Position numbers and translations under genes: made by a program | NCBI GenBank assembly: GCA_030280995.1 | Contig: JASXTE010000014.1 | Span: 21,985,650 to 22,049,649 of the forward strand | DNA: 64,000 nt | Reading direction: 5' to 3' | Origin: Hemileia vastatrix | Taxonomy: Eukaryota > Basidiomycota > Pucciniomycetes > Pucciniales > Zaghouaniaceae | Part shown: positions 11,019 through 21,800 of the stretch, in pieces | How the letters are laid out: each line of letters opens with the position of its first letter | Position numbering within the stretch: position 1 is the stretch's first letter | The notes under the pieces: generated by a model | What the model saw: the letters and a program-made list of their open reading frames with translations, nothing else | Databases searched by the model: none | What the model was told of the DNA's origin: nothing

Positions 11019-12203
11019 ATGTCTTTAACTTCAGATTCACCACTTACCTCACTCTCATCTTCTTTAACTTCATTATCATCTTCAAATTCAACTTCTTTTC
11101 AATCATCATCTAAAACATTGAAAAAAAATGAACAGTATCAAAATAAAAGAAATTTAAAAAAAAATTCACTTGGATCAAATATTTGGCCATATTTCAAAAA
11201 TCAAGTACTATAAAACCAAAGTTGAAAAAAAACAATATCCAAAAACGTTACCTGAAAATATACATTATTTAACTGAAACTGGAGGTGATGAAGTTAAAGC
11301 TGTTATTAATAATACTTTCAAACCTCAATTTATTTACCAAAACCATTCTTTTAATGGTTTAAAAGATGAATCATTTAATCAACTCTGCGATCTCATCATA
11401 ACACTCTATCAAATGGCTTTGGTTCACTTACCTTTAAGGAATAAAAATTTGATGGGTGGAATCATGATTGGTATTGGATGGAGACCAGGATTTGATAAAG
11501 GTTTTTCTCTTGGTATGTTTAAAACTTTTTCTGGATTTTTTAATATCATTGTACTGAATTTAATTCAAATAGGCATATATTCTTTACTCAGATCTTTATC
11601 TAAATCTGAATTAGATGATGATTTTCGAAAATGGAATACTTTACCTTCATTTAATTCATTTCTTGCTCTTTGACTTAAAAAACTCTGTAATAAAGCTTTT
11701 GAAACAAATCATGAAGTTGCTACGAGACTTGGAATACCAAATTGGTGTGACTCTGAATGGGAAGATATTAGCAGTGATTATCTAATGTTTTCAAATGTTA
11801 TAATCACTCATTCTTGATTTCATAACCAAATTCACACCGACTCAAATGATGCCAATTACCTCACTTATGGAATTTTCACATATATTAATCCTATCACTGT
11901 ACAACCTATTCCGTCACCTGCAAAAATTAAAGGACATGGATTATATTTCCTGGATCATAGATGTATAATCAATTTTGGATTAGGAAATGGAATCATTGAA
12001 ACAGTTTGGAATTCTTCTTACAATAATCACTAAACCACAAAGGCTCCTCCAGGTTTGGAATCTTTTCAAGACTTCATGCATTTCGGTTGCTCTTTCCAGA
12101 TCAGTCAAAAGTTAATCCAATGAATAAACAAGTTAAAAAAAGAAGAAAAGGTAATAAATTTAAAAATTCTTTAGGTAGATCTAAAAAGTATGGGGATTCA
12201 TAG
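11019..12203 (+). pseudogene. Tet-like (TET/JBP) 2OG-Fe(II) oxygenase-related gene in H2
   Basis: Start ATG 11019 gives a Ser-rich N-terminus; the frame then shifts at an A-run (about 11155-11165) into the frame open from 11170. Downstream blocks are FGHISKIKYY, SFNGLKDESFNQLCDL, ELDDDFRKWNTLPSFNSFLAL, then a putative HxD iron-binding pair (IHTDSND, His codon 11833-11835), GIFTYINPIT, CIINF, GIIETVW and a putative second His before T-x-K (codons near 12030). It ends at TAG 12201. In-frame stops fall at 11671, about 11815, about 12031 and about 12121. The order HxD, G-I-I-E-x-x-W, H-x-T resembles the Tet-like 2OG-Fe(II) oxygenases that are numerous in rust fungi and in some basidiomycete transposons. 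Members oxidise 5-methylcytosine in other lineages; the activity here is inference. Preservation in both Harbinger copies shows it is part of the element. Confidence 0.55.
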
Positions 12204-12922
12204 AGTCACCAAATATTTAATATTCTTCCATAAATTCTTAATAAATTAATATGATATTTCCATTTATGAAATTAAAGTAATGGGCCAACAACCTTGTGTT
12301 GTATAAAAGGTAATCATGATAACATTAATTTGTTTCATGGGGTTCCTCTAGCCTGTACCTGTGGAAAGTCCCAAACCTAGTTTCTAGACTTGATCTGCAT
12401 TTTGGCATGAGGAATTGTCATTACTTTAAAAGTAGTAAATTTGACATATCTTATTTATATATTAATTAATTTATGTAATTATATTAAATTTTGATGACTT
12501 TCACCCTTTACTTCAATAAAATGCAGGGGAGGTTATTGCCAATTTTTTAAATCTGACATGTGAAATTGATGACTTAGAAAAATTTGGTGGTACCCACCCC
12601 TTGTTTCAATACAATGCAGGGGGGGTATTGCCAAATTTTCAAAAAAGATATTGAATTTTATTGACTTAGAAGTATTCATATAAGCAAAATTATTGACTTG
12701 AAAGTAAAGATAGAAAAATTTTATTATAATTTCAAATTTTTGTCAAAATAAAAGTATAAGCAAACTTATTGACTAGAATGTAAAGATAAAAAAATTGTAT
12801 GATATTTTCAAAAAAATTTCAAAAATAAATTACTATATTCATGACCTTTTATAAGTCAGCATATAAGAAAATATCACCAAAAAGAAATCAAACAAAATTA
12901 AATTAACTAGAAAAGCAATTTA
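12204..12922. other. Non-coding spacer of H2 between convergent genes
   Basis: It contains the two-unit repeat at about 12500-12640 (cores CTTCAATAAAATGCAGG and TTTCAATACAATGCAGG), inverted relative to 3325-3470 in H1. AT-rich, with no gene seen. It separates the converging oxygenase-like and Myb-like genes. Confidence 0.5.
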
Positions 12923-14064
12923 TCAATTGAAAATTTCAAGTAATTTTTTAATGTCCTCATAAGATTGGCCATTTTTTACACATTCCATAATGAAATCTTT
13001 TTTTTAAAACTCTCTTGTTTTTCCAATTCACAAGTAGCCATTTCTTCTTGAAATTGACGGTCATTTACTCTTTCCATCTGCTCTGCCTCTTTTTTTTTCT
13101 TCCAAATCCAAGGCTTTCTGATCTTTCATTAGCATATGATCAAACTTCATCTTCTCAAAGTCAAGGGCATTTTTTGAAATAGTTGATTTTGCTGAGAAAA
13201 TTAAATTGAAATAAATAAATAAATGAGTTAATGATTAAGATATATAGTAAACCAATCTTACTTATATCTTTTTTTTCAAAATAATCCTCAAGGGAGCCAA
13301 ATGAGCTTGTTGAAGTATTACCACGTTTTAATAGATGTTTCAAGTTCATTTAAGTTGACGCTCAACACTTTAGTTTGGAGTTTGAAAAAGAGGCTTCAGG
13401 AAGTTCATCTAAAGCAGCTTCTAAAGTGGGATTCACATTTCCAGAATTGAGATTATTTAATGGAGATTGAGTTTGAGTAGGAGGAGACTAGAATGAAAGA
13501 GAAATTCAGAGAAGAATTGAAGAAAAAACAAAAAGTAAACATACATTTAAATTTTGGGCCTCTGAGGATTCAGATCTGCTGCAATATAATTGTTCTGCTT
13601 GATAGTCGGGATCATCTTCAGCTGAACTATGGTTAGAAGGTGGAGGGGATTGATCCTGTTGATGTACAGGTATTTCAGGAGGATTAATTGTTGGTTGAGA
13701 TCCAGAGGGTATATCCTTAGTAGTATTGTGTAGAAACCAAGGGTTTACATCAACTTGAGAGCCAAAAAGATTATCCATTTCCTCATAGAAAGGACACATG
13801 ACATTGAGCTTTTTGGAAACAGTAGTAATTCCAATCTCCAAATCATCATTGTCAATACCAAAGCCAGTTTCATTTGCAGCATGATAAGCCTTTTTATATT
13901 TTGATTGGTGACTCTTAAATCTCTCCTTCATTTGTTTAAGATTGATATCAATTCTCCCACTTTTTTTCTTCCTTACTTCATTGGCCATCAATAAGTAGCC
14001 ATTAACCTTTGAAGAAGGTGGACGTCCAATAGGAGTGGACTTTTCACATCCAAAACATGCTTCA
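12923..14064 (-). pseudogene. Myb/SANT-like DNA-binding protein gene of H2, exons downstream of C
   Basis: The gene is read leftward. Exon 1 lies 34 kb away at 48277-48372, cut off by chromovirus C. The next exon starts at about 14064 after an AG acceptor and runs to 13551, then a GTATGT donor and a CTAG acceptor lead to the next exon from about 13492. A last exon follows an intron at about 13195-13258. Block KSHQSKYKKAYHAANETGFG followed by MCPFYEEMDNLFG is the C-terminal half of a Myb/SANT-like domain. The C-terminus is a Lys/Glu-rich coiled coil ending in YEDIKKLLEIFN and TGA at 12923. In-frame stops near 13355-13370 and an A-run indel near 12990 inactivate it. Family knowledge: this protein partners the Harbinger transposase. 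Confidence 0.65.
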
Positions 14065-14130
14065 AAATTTGATTTTATTATAAGGAAGTTGATTATGATG
14101 AGATAATCATCCTTTTTAAGCTAACCTGAA

Positions 14131-14902
14131 TGTCACCGGACAACCTACGCACAAGGTTGAGGATGTTCCTGAAAGTGAGGTGAGGGATTTAGAAACCTCT
14201 TCGAAGCACAGAGGAATGGTTCAAGGAAGTGATTCGAAGGTCACTCAAAGTAAGAGCTACAGGTTTGAGGTATGTTCGAGAAGAATTATAAGATAGTTTC
14301 AAAGGTAATAGGAATTCTTAAGATCTCACGAAGGGTTGGAAACTCAATAATCAAAGATTTAGGATTTAGAAATGAATATTGAGAGAATAAAAGAAAGATA
14401 CAATAACAATGATTTAACTTTAAAGATTTTACCACTATTAAATGTAAATAAGTTTTATAATTTAATTCTAAGGAATATCAAACCAAATACCCAACCCTTT
14501 TATATCCTGTATTCCTCCTCACATTGACCTCCCTCTCATCGCACCATTCCCATACCATTGACCATTACTAACATACACTTAATCCCTCTTCGCTAATATC
14601 CGTCCATGCTCAATTTACCCCTTTTTAAGTAATTAACAAACTTTCAATGAAAAATACTACTGTACTATTACGTTGATCCTAGCGCTGTGCGTCGCTTATT
14701 GAAAATGAGACTAAGGCACCCTATTGAGAAATTGACTAATTTAGATTTAGAGTTTAGGCTAGCGCAGTTGAATAGTAAGTACACAAAGGTGAATCGCAGT
14801 TGATATGGAGAATTGCTTTCTGCGCTTTGAGTATAGATTTAGAACTCAATATTATTGATTTAATGAGCTGCTTTTGCCTCAAGTGTCACGTGGCGTGTGA
14901 CA
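14131..14902 (-). repeat. 3' LTR of chromovirus C
   Basis: On the plus strand it runs TGTCACCGGAC to GTGTGACA, so both ends share a TGTCAC/GTGACA inverted repeat. It differs from the 5' LTR at roughly 2% of sites; eight of the differences are transitions at CpG, and in every case this copy is the one that lost the CpG. Confidence 0.9.
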
Positions 14903-14911
14903 GATGCCCGG

Positions 14912-16043
14912 TGTGGTAGCCTAAAGTTTAGTACGGCACCTAAATATGTAAATGGAGTTATCACGGCATGCAAGATTGGTGTTATTATTTTTTATAAAAG
15001 GGTTTTATTTAATTTATTGGAGTTTAAAATATGAAGAAATTGGTCACGAGCGAATGCCTACACAAATACAATTTATTTTACGGAGAAAACTTATTTTTTA
15101 CGGTCTGAAAATTTATAAGTATCAAGTCGAGTTACTCAAGAACCTTGGGAAATTTTCCCAGAATTTTTACTATTTTTCTTAAATTTTTAAATGAATTTTA
15201 AAGTTTTATAGAAATATTTACGTTTTCAAAAATTACTTAACTTTGATGAATTTTCAAGGGGTAATTAGAGCTGCGCAGACTACGAAAATTAGTTTGGTAT
15301 GTAAAGGGGAAGTAGCTCTAATATTTGTAATTTTTCTAGATTTTTTATTATGGTTTTAAGGTTCTAAATTGAGTCCGGAAGTCCGGACGGACTCCGTACG
15401 GACTCCGCTTTGACTCCGTACGGACTCCGTACGGACTCCGTACGGGCTCCGGATTGACTCTGGAAGAGCTCTGGAGGGGAAAACTTAGGCACGTGACTAG
15501 GAATACTTAAGCGCTTCTCAAACTCGAAATTGAGAAGGGGGGAAACATCATACAGCTTAATCATTAACCATCACGGTCTCATTTTTTATTACTTAACAAA
15601 TTAAATAAATTTGTAATACCCTTATAACTTTATATTTTATATATAACATTTTAGAAATACTACTCAACAATTTAAATCACACTTCATACAGGGTATCTTT
15701 AGAAAGGTCTTCTTCACTGGGACTTGATTATTGCTGTCTCATAAAAATTCAAATTATTATAAAAACATAAAAGTCAATCTTTTCGGATCTTTCACTGGTA
15801 CACCTTAATTGTTGTTATCAGTATTTCTTTCTCAACAGCCACTTTCTTTTAATCTCAATAAGCGTTAAATATTTTAGAGTTTCATTATTTTCATCGATCA
15901 GATCCAAGTAGATTGGTTAGCTTAGTGATTTAGAATTCCCATTTTGTTATTTTTATTGGAAGGATGGGGTTTTCGGCTAAATCCACATATCTCCTCCGGA
16001 TTCTGCTTACAGCAAGGCGACTGTAAGAGTTTACCTTACCATA
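14912..16043 (+). repeat. 5' LTR of A
   Basis: Starts TGTGGTAGCCTAAAG and ends CCTTACCATA. It holds a block of 11-bp GACTCCGTACG units at 15375-15455 full of CCGTACGG and TCCGGA palindromes. An AATAAA lies near 15604. Two short frames in the LTR are not supported as genes. Confidence 0.93.
14993..15000 (+). promoter_or_regulatory. Candidate TATA box in A LTR
   Basis: TATAAAAG lies 81 bp into the LTR and is retained in the A 3' LTR and both B LTRs. If used, U3 would be only about 110 bp. Assignment is by motif alone. Confidence 0.45.
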
Positions 16044-16045
16044 GT

Positions 16046-16062
16046 TGGCGCCCAACGTGGGG
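16046..16062 (+). other. Primer binding site of A (tRNA-Lys type)
   Basis: TGGCGCCCAACGTGGGG starts 2 nt after the LTR end. This is the sequence known as PBS-Lys1,2 in several retroviruses, complementary to the 3' end of tRNA-Lys(CUU). The fungal tRNA was not available to compare. Confidence 0.8.
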
Positions 16063-16114
16063 TTCGATTTCTCTAGCTTTCTTTAAAGACTTACTTGGAT
16101 CAAGAACGTTATTA

Positions 16115-16176
16115 GCCTGCAAGAGGCATATTTTCTGGAACTCTAATTGGATTTTTGTTATTGGCCTGCAAGAGGC
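16115..16176 (+). other. Two leader hairpins of the repeated motif
   Basis: GCCT-GCAAG-AGGC occurs at 16115-16127 and 16164-16176, between the PBS and gag. Both resemble the hairpin family found later in the element (4-bp stem, loop with GCAA). B has the same pair at about 36650 and 36699. The leader position would suit a packaging or translation signal, which is inference. Confidence 0.5.
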
Positions 16177-16219
16177 TTGTTATTTTATCGATTGTTAACG
16201 CTTTTCATTACTTATTGGG

Positions 16220-18829
16220 ATGTCTTCTTCTGCTGTTGCTTCTGGATCTTCTAACCCTCTTACTCCCTCAGTTAGAATTGTTTCTTGGGATGGCCCAAAG
16301 TTTGATGGGGAGGAGGTTAAATGGTTCATTAGCAGGTATGAAGCTGCTGCTGCTGTTGATGGTGCTTCTCATGTGGATATGGTGAAGCAAGTTAGGTTTT
16401 TTATTGCTGATAGGGAGGTGGAAAAAGAGGTTATTGCTATGCAGGCATTCAAGGACAAGGATTGGGTTAAGCTTTCTAAAGCTATGGTTGATAGATGGGG
16501 TGTTAGGTTTACTATGATGGACCTCAATAAAATTGTTGGAGACTGGCAAGCAAAAGGTGGAGTTTCTTCTATGGCTGACTTCAAAAAGCTCTGTGTTCAG
16601 TTTGATGAAGTGGTGGAATATCTCATACTGGTGGACGAGTTAGTGCATGAGAACCAAGCAAAAGATTTGTTTTGGACAGCATGCAGCAGGGATATTCGAA
16701 TGGACGTCTTGAAGGATCTTTCAAGAAAAGATTTGATGAAGGAACTGCCTAATGGTGAGCAGAAACTGCCGGCTCTGGAGGTTATCAAAGAGAACATTCA
16801 AGCCCATCTAAAGTTATTGGCGTTGGACAAATATCAAGAGTCATGCACTCAATATGTTAGCAAGGTTAGCGAAGTTTTGGCCAAAAACAACGATATTATG
16901 GTCAAAGCCCAGGAGGCCAAGAAGGCTCAAATGGGATTACCTGCTGCTAAAGTTGAGGGTAATGTAGATAATAAGATGGTCGATCACCTGGCCGATTTAA
17001 CTAAACAATTAAAAATATTTGTTCAAGAAACCCAGAAGGCCAACAAGGCCCCAATTGCTTCTTTGTCGACGTCAACTTCTTATCAGTCCAGAGGTTATGA
17101 ACGTCAAAATTATAATGGAAATAACAACGGTAACCGCTCCCCAGGCAATGGGAGAAATGGTGGGAATGGTGGTAGTAATTATAGAGGTGGCTATGATGAG
17201 CCAAAGGTGTGCTCCTATTGTAATAGGAGAGGGCACAGAGCAACAGTTTGTTTTGCTCTTGATAAGGATATGGATGCTGGGCGAGTTTTATTTGATGGTA
17301 AAGTTTATAAATTTCCTGATGGTTCGTTCATCAAGCCCAGTGATGGACAGTCTCCTTCTGATTTGGTCAGAAGAAGTTTAACGGCTGAAAGGAGAGCCAG
17401 ATTTGAAGAGGTGACGGATGAAGATGTTAATTCCAAGAGTGGCAAAAATGGTAATGGTAATGGTGGTAAAGCTGACAAGGGCAAGGAGAAAGAGGTCAGT
17501 AAAGCCACATTTTCTACTTCTTTTGGTGGTTTAGAGCTGGCGACGGTTGCCCAGGTGGAGGGTAGCTGTATGGCTGGCAAATATGATGTTAATGCTGCTA
17601 GAAGAGCAGCCGCTACTAAGGCGAAAAGTAGCATTCAGAGCCAATTGAGGGCTAATCCTGGCAAGGCCAATAACAAAGTGAACCCTTACTCTAAGGACAA
17701 GAATTCTAGTGCTCAAACTGCCGCCAACAAATTGAACCCTTACTCTAAGGACGAATTATATAAAATGCAGAAGGGGATTGCTGATATGGGGCCCCCTAGT
17801 TATGGCAAGTTTGATTTAAATGGTGAGCCTATGCCAGAGGATGATTCGGATTCTGAGGAGGACGTACCGTTGGCGTCTCTACCCAGACCAAGTTTTAGCG
17901 GTCCCATCCCAATGGAGGGAGTAAGAAGGACTAGCGATGGATCAGGATTAGTGCAAGAAGCTGGTGACGGAGTTAGGGTTATAGAAAGTGAAGATGTTAT
18001 AATGGGGGGTGAAGATGGCTCGGTTGGACCTCAAGAGGTACCCAGGGCCAAGGTTGTTAAATCAAAGGTCCAGTATGAGCGGCCAGTAGTTTCTGGTCAA
18101 GCTAATGCGATGGACGCAGTTTTGAATAGGGTGAATCAACTTCAGATTCCCTTATCTTTGGGGGAGTTATTTACGATTAGTCCGGCGCTTTCTGAAAAGC
18201 AAAAGAAGCATTTGACGAGGCGTCGGGTTTCCACTGGAGAGGTGGAATATATTTGTGAAAATGCTGAAAAGTTTGGGGAAGATGTAGATACACATTTTTC
18301 CGCTCCCCTGGGTTACCTGTTGGTAACTCTTAATGGTAAAGAAGTTAAGGCCTTGGTCGATTCAGGGTCTCAAATTAATTTAATTTCATTGGAGCAAGCG
18401 ACAAGTATAGGCTTGCCAATTAAAAGTGGAACTGGGGGAAACCTCAGAGGCATTGTAGGGCATGCAACAGAGCTGATGGGTACAGCTGAGCATGTCAGGT
18501 TAGGCATTGGTGGATCTGTTGGTAAGGTTCACTTTTATGTGGCCAGAGGAGCAGTCAAAACTGTTCTTGGTGGTCCTTTTTTGATGGATTTTGAGGCCAG
18601 GATAGGGTATCAAGCTGGCATGGGGATTAGTTTGGAGATCACTGGTGAAGATATGGGGAGGTTACATATGCGGTTAGCGCCTCCTGGAGATGAAGGTTGG
18701 GAAACACGGCCAGGGATTACTACTCTGTGCCAGTGTTGTGTTTGCACCAAGAAGCGGCATATTAAACGGACGGCTTCTGGTGAATTATGTTTGTTGGAAA
18801 GGGATGAATGCCCTCATTTTTTGGGGTAG
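16220..18829 (+). CDS. gag-pro: Gag-protease polyprotein of A
   Basis: An intact 869-residue frame. The N-terminal third is a helical capsid-like Gag domain. Around residues 330-343 is a CCHC zinc knuckle (CSYCNRRGHRATVC, C-x2-C-x4-H-x4-C) that would bind RNA. A Gly/Asn- and Lys-rich linker and an acidic segment (DDSDSEEDVPLASLP) follow. The aspartic protease active site is VDSGS near residue 712, with a following LGGPFLMDF block. The C-terminus is Cys-rich (CQCCVCTKKRH) just before the stop. The stop is one codon after a -1 slippery heptamer, so Pol would be made as a frameshift fusion. The ATG is the first in frame after the leader hairpins. The B copy has one stop; A is the intact version. 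Confidence 0.93.
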   Translation: MSSSAVASGSSNPLTPSVRIVSWDGPKFDGEEVKWFISRYEAAAAVDGASHVDMVKQVRFFIADREVEKEVIAMQAFKDKDWVKLSKAMVDRWGVRFTMMDLNKIVGDWQAKGGVSSMADFKKLCVQFDEVVEYLILVDELVHENQAKDLFWTACSRDIRMDVLKDLSRKDLMKELPNGEQKLPALEVIKENIQAHLKLLALDKYQESCTQYVSKVSEVLAKNNDIMVKAQEAKKAQMGLPAAKVEGNVDNKMVDHLADLTKQLKIFVQETQKANKAPIASLSTSTSYQSRGYERQNYNGNNNGNRSPGNGRNGGNGGSNYRGGYDEPKVCSYCNRRGHRATVCFALDKDMDAGRVLFDGKVYKFPDGSFIKPSDGQSPSDLVRRSLTAERRARFEEVTDEDVNSKSGKNGNGNGGKADKGKEKEVSKATFSTSFGGLELATVAQVEGSCMAGKYDVNAARRAAATKAKSSIQSQLRANPGKANNKVNPYSKDKNSSAQTAANKLNPYSKDELYKMQKGIADMGPPSYGKFDLNGEPMPEDDSDSEEDVPLASLPRPSFSGPIPMEGVRRTSDGSGLVQEAGDGVRVIESEDVIMGGEDGSVGPQEVPRAKVVKSKVQYERPVVSGQANAMDAVLNRVNQLQIPLSLGELFTISPALSEKQKKHLTRRRVSTGEVEYICENAEKFGEDVDTHFSAPLGYLLVTLNGKEVKALVDSGSQINLISLEQATSIGLPIKSGTGGNLRGIVGHATELMGTAEHVRLGIGGSVGKVHFYVARGAVKTVLGGPFLMDFEARIGYQAGMGISLEITGEDMGRLHMRLAPPGDEGWETRPGITTLCQCCVCTKKRHIKRTASGELCLLERDECPHFLG
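18817..18823 (+). promoter_or_regulatory. -1 ribosomal frameshift site of A
   Basis: In the gag frame the sequence reads T TTT TTG, then GGG TAG. This fits the X XXY YYZ rule. A -1 slip continues as FFGVAGAD into the pol frame that is open in B to the reverse transcriptase. Element D has T TTT TTA at the same place. Confidence 0.8.
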
Positions 18830-21800
18830 CAGGGGCTGATCGCTCTAATGTTGTAATCTCTCCTCAGGATGAGATCCCGGATTGCAATAGGTCAGCTCAC
18901 TTGGAGATAATTCAAGTGGATTCTCAATTATTTTCTGTTAATATTACCTTGGAGTGCAAATATGTTTTGGACTTTTCTATATGTTTATTGGATTTACCCT
19001 GTTTTTCTATTAAATTTAAAAATGGTAAAAAAGGCAAAATGGGCCAAATTAGGTTGGATAAAAATTGGAAGGGTATGTTTACGGACCTCCAGCAAGAGGT
19101 TAAACTGCAATTATCACCTTCTATTTTAGGCCTCCAGCAAGAGGTTAAACTGCAAGTATCTCCTTCTATTTAGGACCTCCAGCAAGAGGTTAAACTGCAA
19201 TTATCACCTTCTATTTTGGACCTCCAGCAAGAGGTTAAACTGCAATTATCACCTTCTATTTTGGACCTCCAGCAAGAGGTTAAACTGCAATTATCACCTT
19301 CTATTTTGGACCTCCAGCAAGAGGTTAAACTGCAATTATCTCCTTCTATTACGGACCTCCAGCAAGAGGGTAAACTGCAAATATCACATCAAAATCCGAT
19401 AAAAAATCTCAGTATAATTAAAACCCAAAAAAATAATTTTTGTGAAAATTCAATTCCGGTCCTCCAGCAAGAGGTTAAACTGCCAACTTTCTTTACGGGT
19501 GATTTACTGTTGGATAAGGGAAGCAAAGGTGTTGGAAAATCTGTTTAAAAATTAGACGAGGGAAAGGAGAAAAGGGTAAAATTTAAAAATGAAATAAAAT
19601 ATTTTTCTAATTTTTCTTATTCCGATTCTGACGATGAAGAAGATTTATTTGATGAAAGTTTTAATGGCGATACAAAAGGAAATGTTTTACTTCAAGTTAA
19701 TTTAGATGTGGACGCAGCCAAATATAAGAAAGTAGCAAATAAAGTACGACCTATTAATGAACCGCTACCTGCTGAATTAAATCCACCTTTGAGAAGACCA
19801 AGGTTATCAAGAGATCCTTATGAAAGTCCCTTGGTAAAGAATCCGCCTGAATTTTCTGAGACGTCAAGAATCACTTTTGAGAGACTGGGTGTTGTTAATT
19901 TTGGACCTGATGGTTGGTTGTCTGGAGAAGAGAAGAAGTTGTTGTTGGATGTGATGGTCAAGCGAGAGAAGGCCATTGCTTTTGTAGAAGAGGAGAGGGG
20001 TGTGTTGAAGCATTCCTATGGGGAGCCTTACAAGATTCCTGTGGTATGTCATGAACCGTGGCAGCAGAAACCGATTCCTATTCCGGCTGCATTGAAAGAA
20101 GCTTATATCGAAGTTGTCAGAGAACGGATACGCACTGGACTGTATGAGCAATCAACGTCAAGTTATTCTAGTCCGGTATTTTGTATCAAGAAACCAAATG
20201 GCAAGCTTAGAGTTGTTCATGATCTTAGGGAATTAAATAGGGTTACAATAAAGGATGCTGGGATACCACCTAGTGCTGAGGAGTTTGTAGAAGCGTTTGC
20301 AGGGAGAGTGTGTTATGGTTTGGGAGATATTATGGGTGGATATGATGAGAGAGAGTTACATCCGGACTCAAGGCCACTCACTACATTCGATACGCCACTT
20401 GGACGTTTACAGTTAACAAGATTACCTCAAGGAGCAACAAATTCGGTTGCAGTTTATCAAGCTCAGATGGCTTGGATCCTTCAAGATGAAATTCCACAAT
20501 ATGCTGGAATCTTTATAGATGATGGAGGAATTAAGGGACCAACAACTGACTATGATAACCAGGTGTTGGAAGAGAATCCCGGGATACGCAAATTCATTTG
20601 GGAGTTTGCAATTACTTTAGAAAGAATCTTGTTTCGAATTGAAGAGGCTGGTTTAACTATTTCAGGTTCAAAATTTTCATGTTGTGTGCCAGCCTTAGAA
20701 ATATTAGGCCATGTGGTATGTAGAGAGGGTAGGATTATGTCCAAGAAGAAAGTTAACAAAATTCAGTCCTGGCCAAGACCCAAGAATACGACCGAAGTCA
20801 GAGGGTTTTTAGGCGTTTGCGTATATGTTAGAATGTTTATCAAGGACTTTTCTTCATTGGCAGCTCCATTGAGATGGTTAACGAGAAAGGATGCAGACTG
20901 GGAGTGGGATGAAGAGTGTGAGAAGGCGTTTGTGAAGTTGAAGGAGGTTGTGGGGAAGGATTTAGTCCTGCACAAGTTGGATTATGGAAAAGATTGTGGC
21001 AGAATTTATTTAGCAGTTGATTCAAGTCAGGTTGCAGCTGGGGCCGTTTTGTCTCAGATGGATAAAGCTGGTTACATCAGGCCAGTTAGGTATGAATCTG
21101 TAGTATTTACTGAGGTCAAATCAAGATATTCTCAACCAAAATTGGAATTATGTGGTGTGGCGAAAATACTGAAGAAACTTCAGCATATTTTGTGGGGGCA
21201 ACATTTTGAGTTGCAAGTGGATGCGAAATCGTTAATCCAGATGATTAATTCCCCAAGTTTACCGAATGCACCCATGACGAGATGGGTAGCTTTTATTCAA
21301 CATTTTTCATTTGATTTAGTTCATAAGCCTGGCAAGACTTTTACTATGCCAGATGGTTTATCAAGGAGACCACCCACTGAAGAAGATTCAGACTCAGAAG
21401 AGTTTGATGAAGATATACCTATTATCAAAGCCAGCACTAAAGGAGCTGAAGTATTTCCATACCTCCCCCATGAGGTTAAACTGGCAGGACTATTGTGTTT
21501 AGATTATGATGATGATGACCTCCACCAAGAGGATAAACTGGAAAATAGTTTTTATGTTAATAAAGGTGTTGTAAAAGGTGTAGATAAATTCGGCAGAGAG
21601 GAGGTAGAAGAATATGTGGTGTATGTAGAGGAAGATGGATTGCTGGTGTGGGATAGTAGTAAATTAAGGAATGGTGTATATGTTGGAGAATTAGAGAACT
21701 TAAATAAAAAGGTGGATAAAGAGAAAGAGGTATTTTCAAATACGGTTTTCGAAGGATCTAAAGGTTCAGAAGAAAAACGACGACATAGCTCGATTAAAGA

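Noticed and set aside
2223..14064. Assembly artefact as the cause of the large inverted repeat
   Set aside because: The arms differ by many substitutions and indels, one arm has a private MITE with target duplication, and the displaced end at 48733-48903 completes the older copy.
14903..14911. tRNA-type primer site next to the left C LTR
   Set aside because: GATGCCCGGG lacks the TGG start and lies at the 3' end of the minus-strand element; the true priming site is at the right LTR.
14952..15182. 76-codon frame inside the A LTR, repeated in the 3' LTR
   Set aside because: Identical in both A LTRs only because LTRs are copies; changed in B, no start context or domain, and it overlaps the presumed TATA box region.
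17001..17243. Minus-strand and alternative-frame frames over gag and pol
   Set aside because: Shadows of gag-pol with no conserved domain; many are shared by A and B only because the elements are near-identical.
19086..19398. Regularly spaced repeats that could suggest a CRISPR array
   Set aside because: Period is exactly 45 bp in the pol frame, spacers are not unique, and the context is a eukaryotic retrotransposon.
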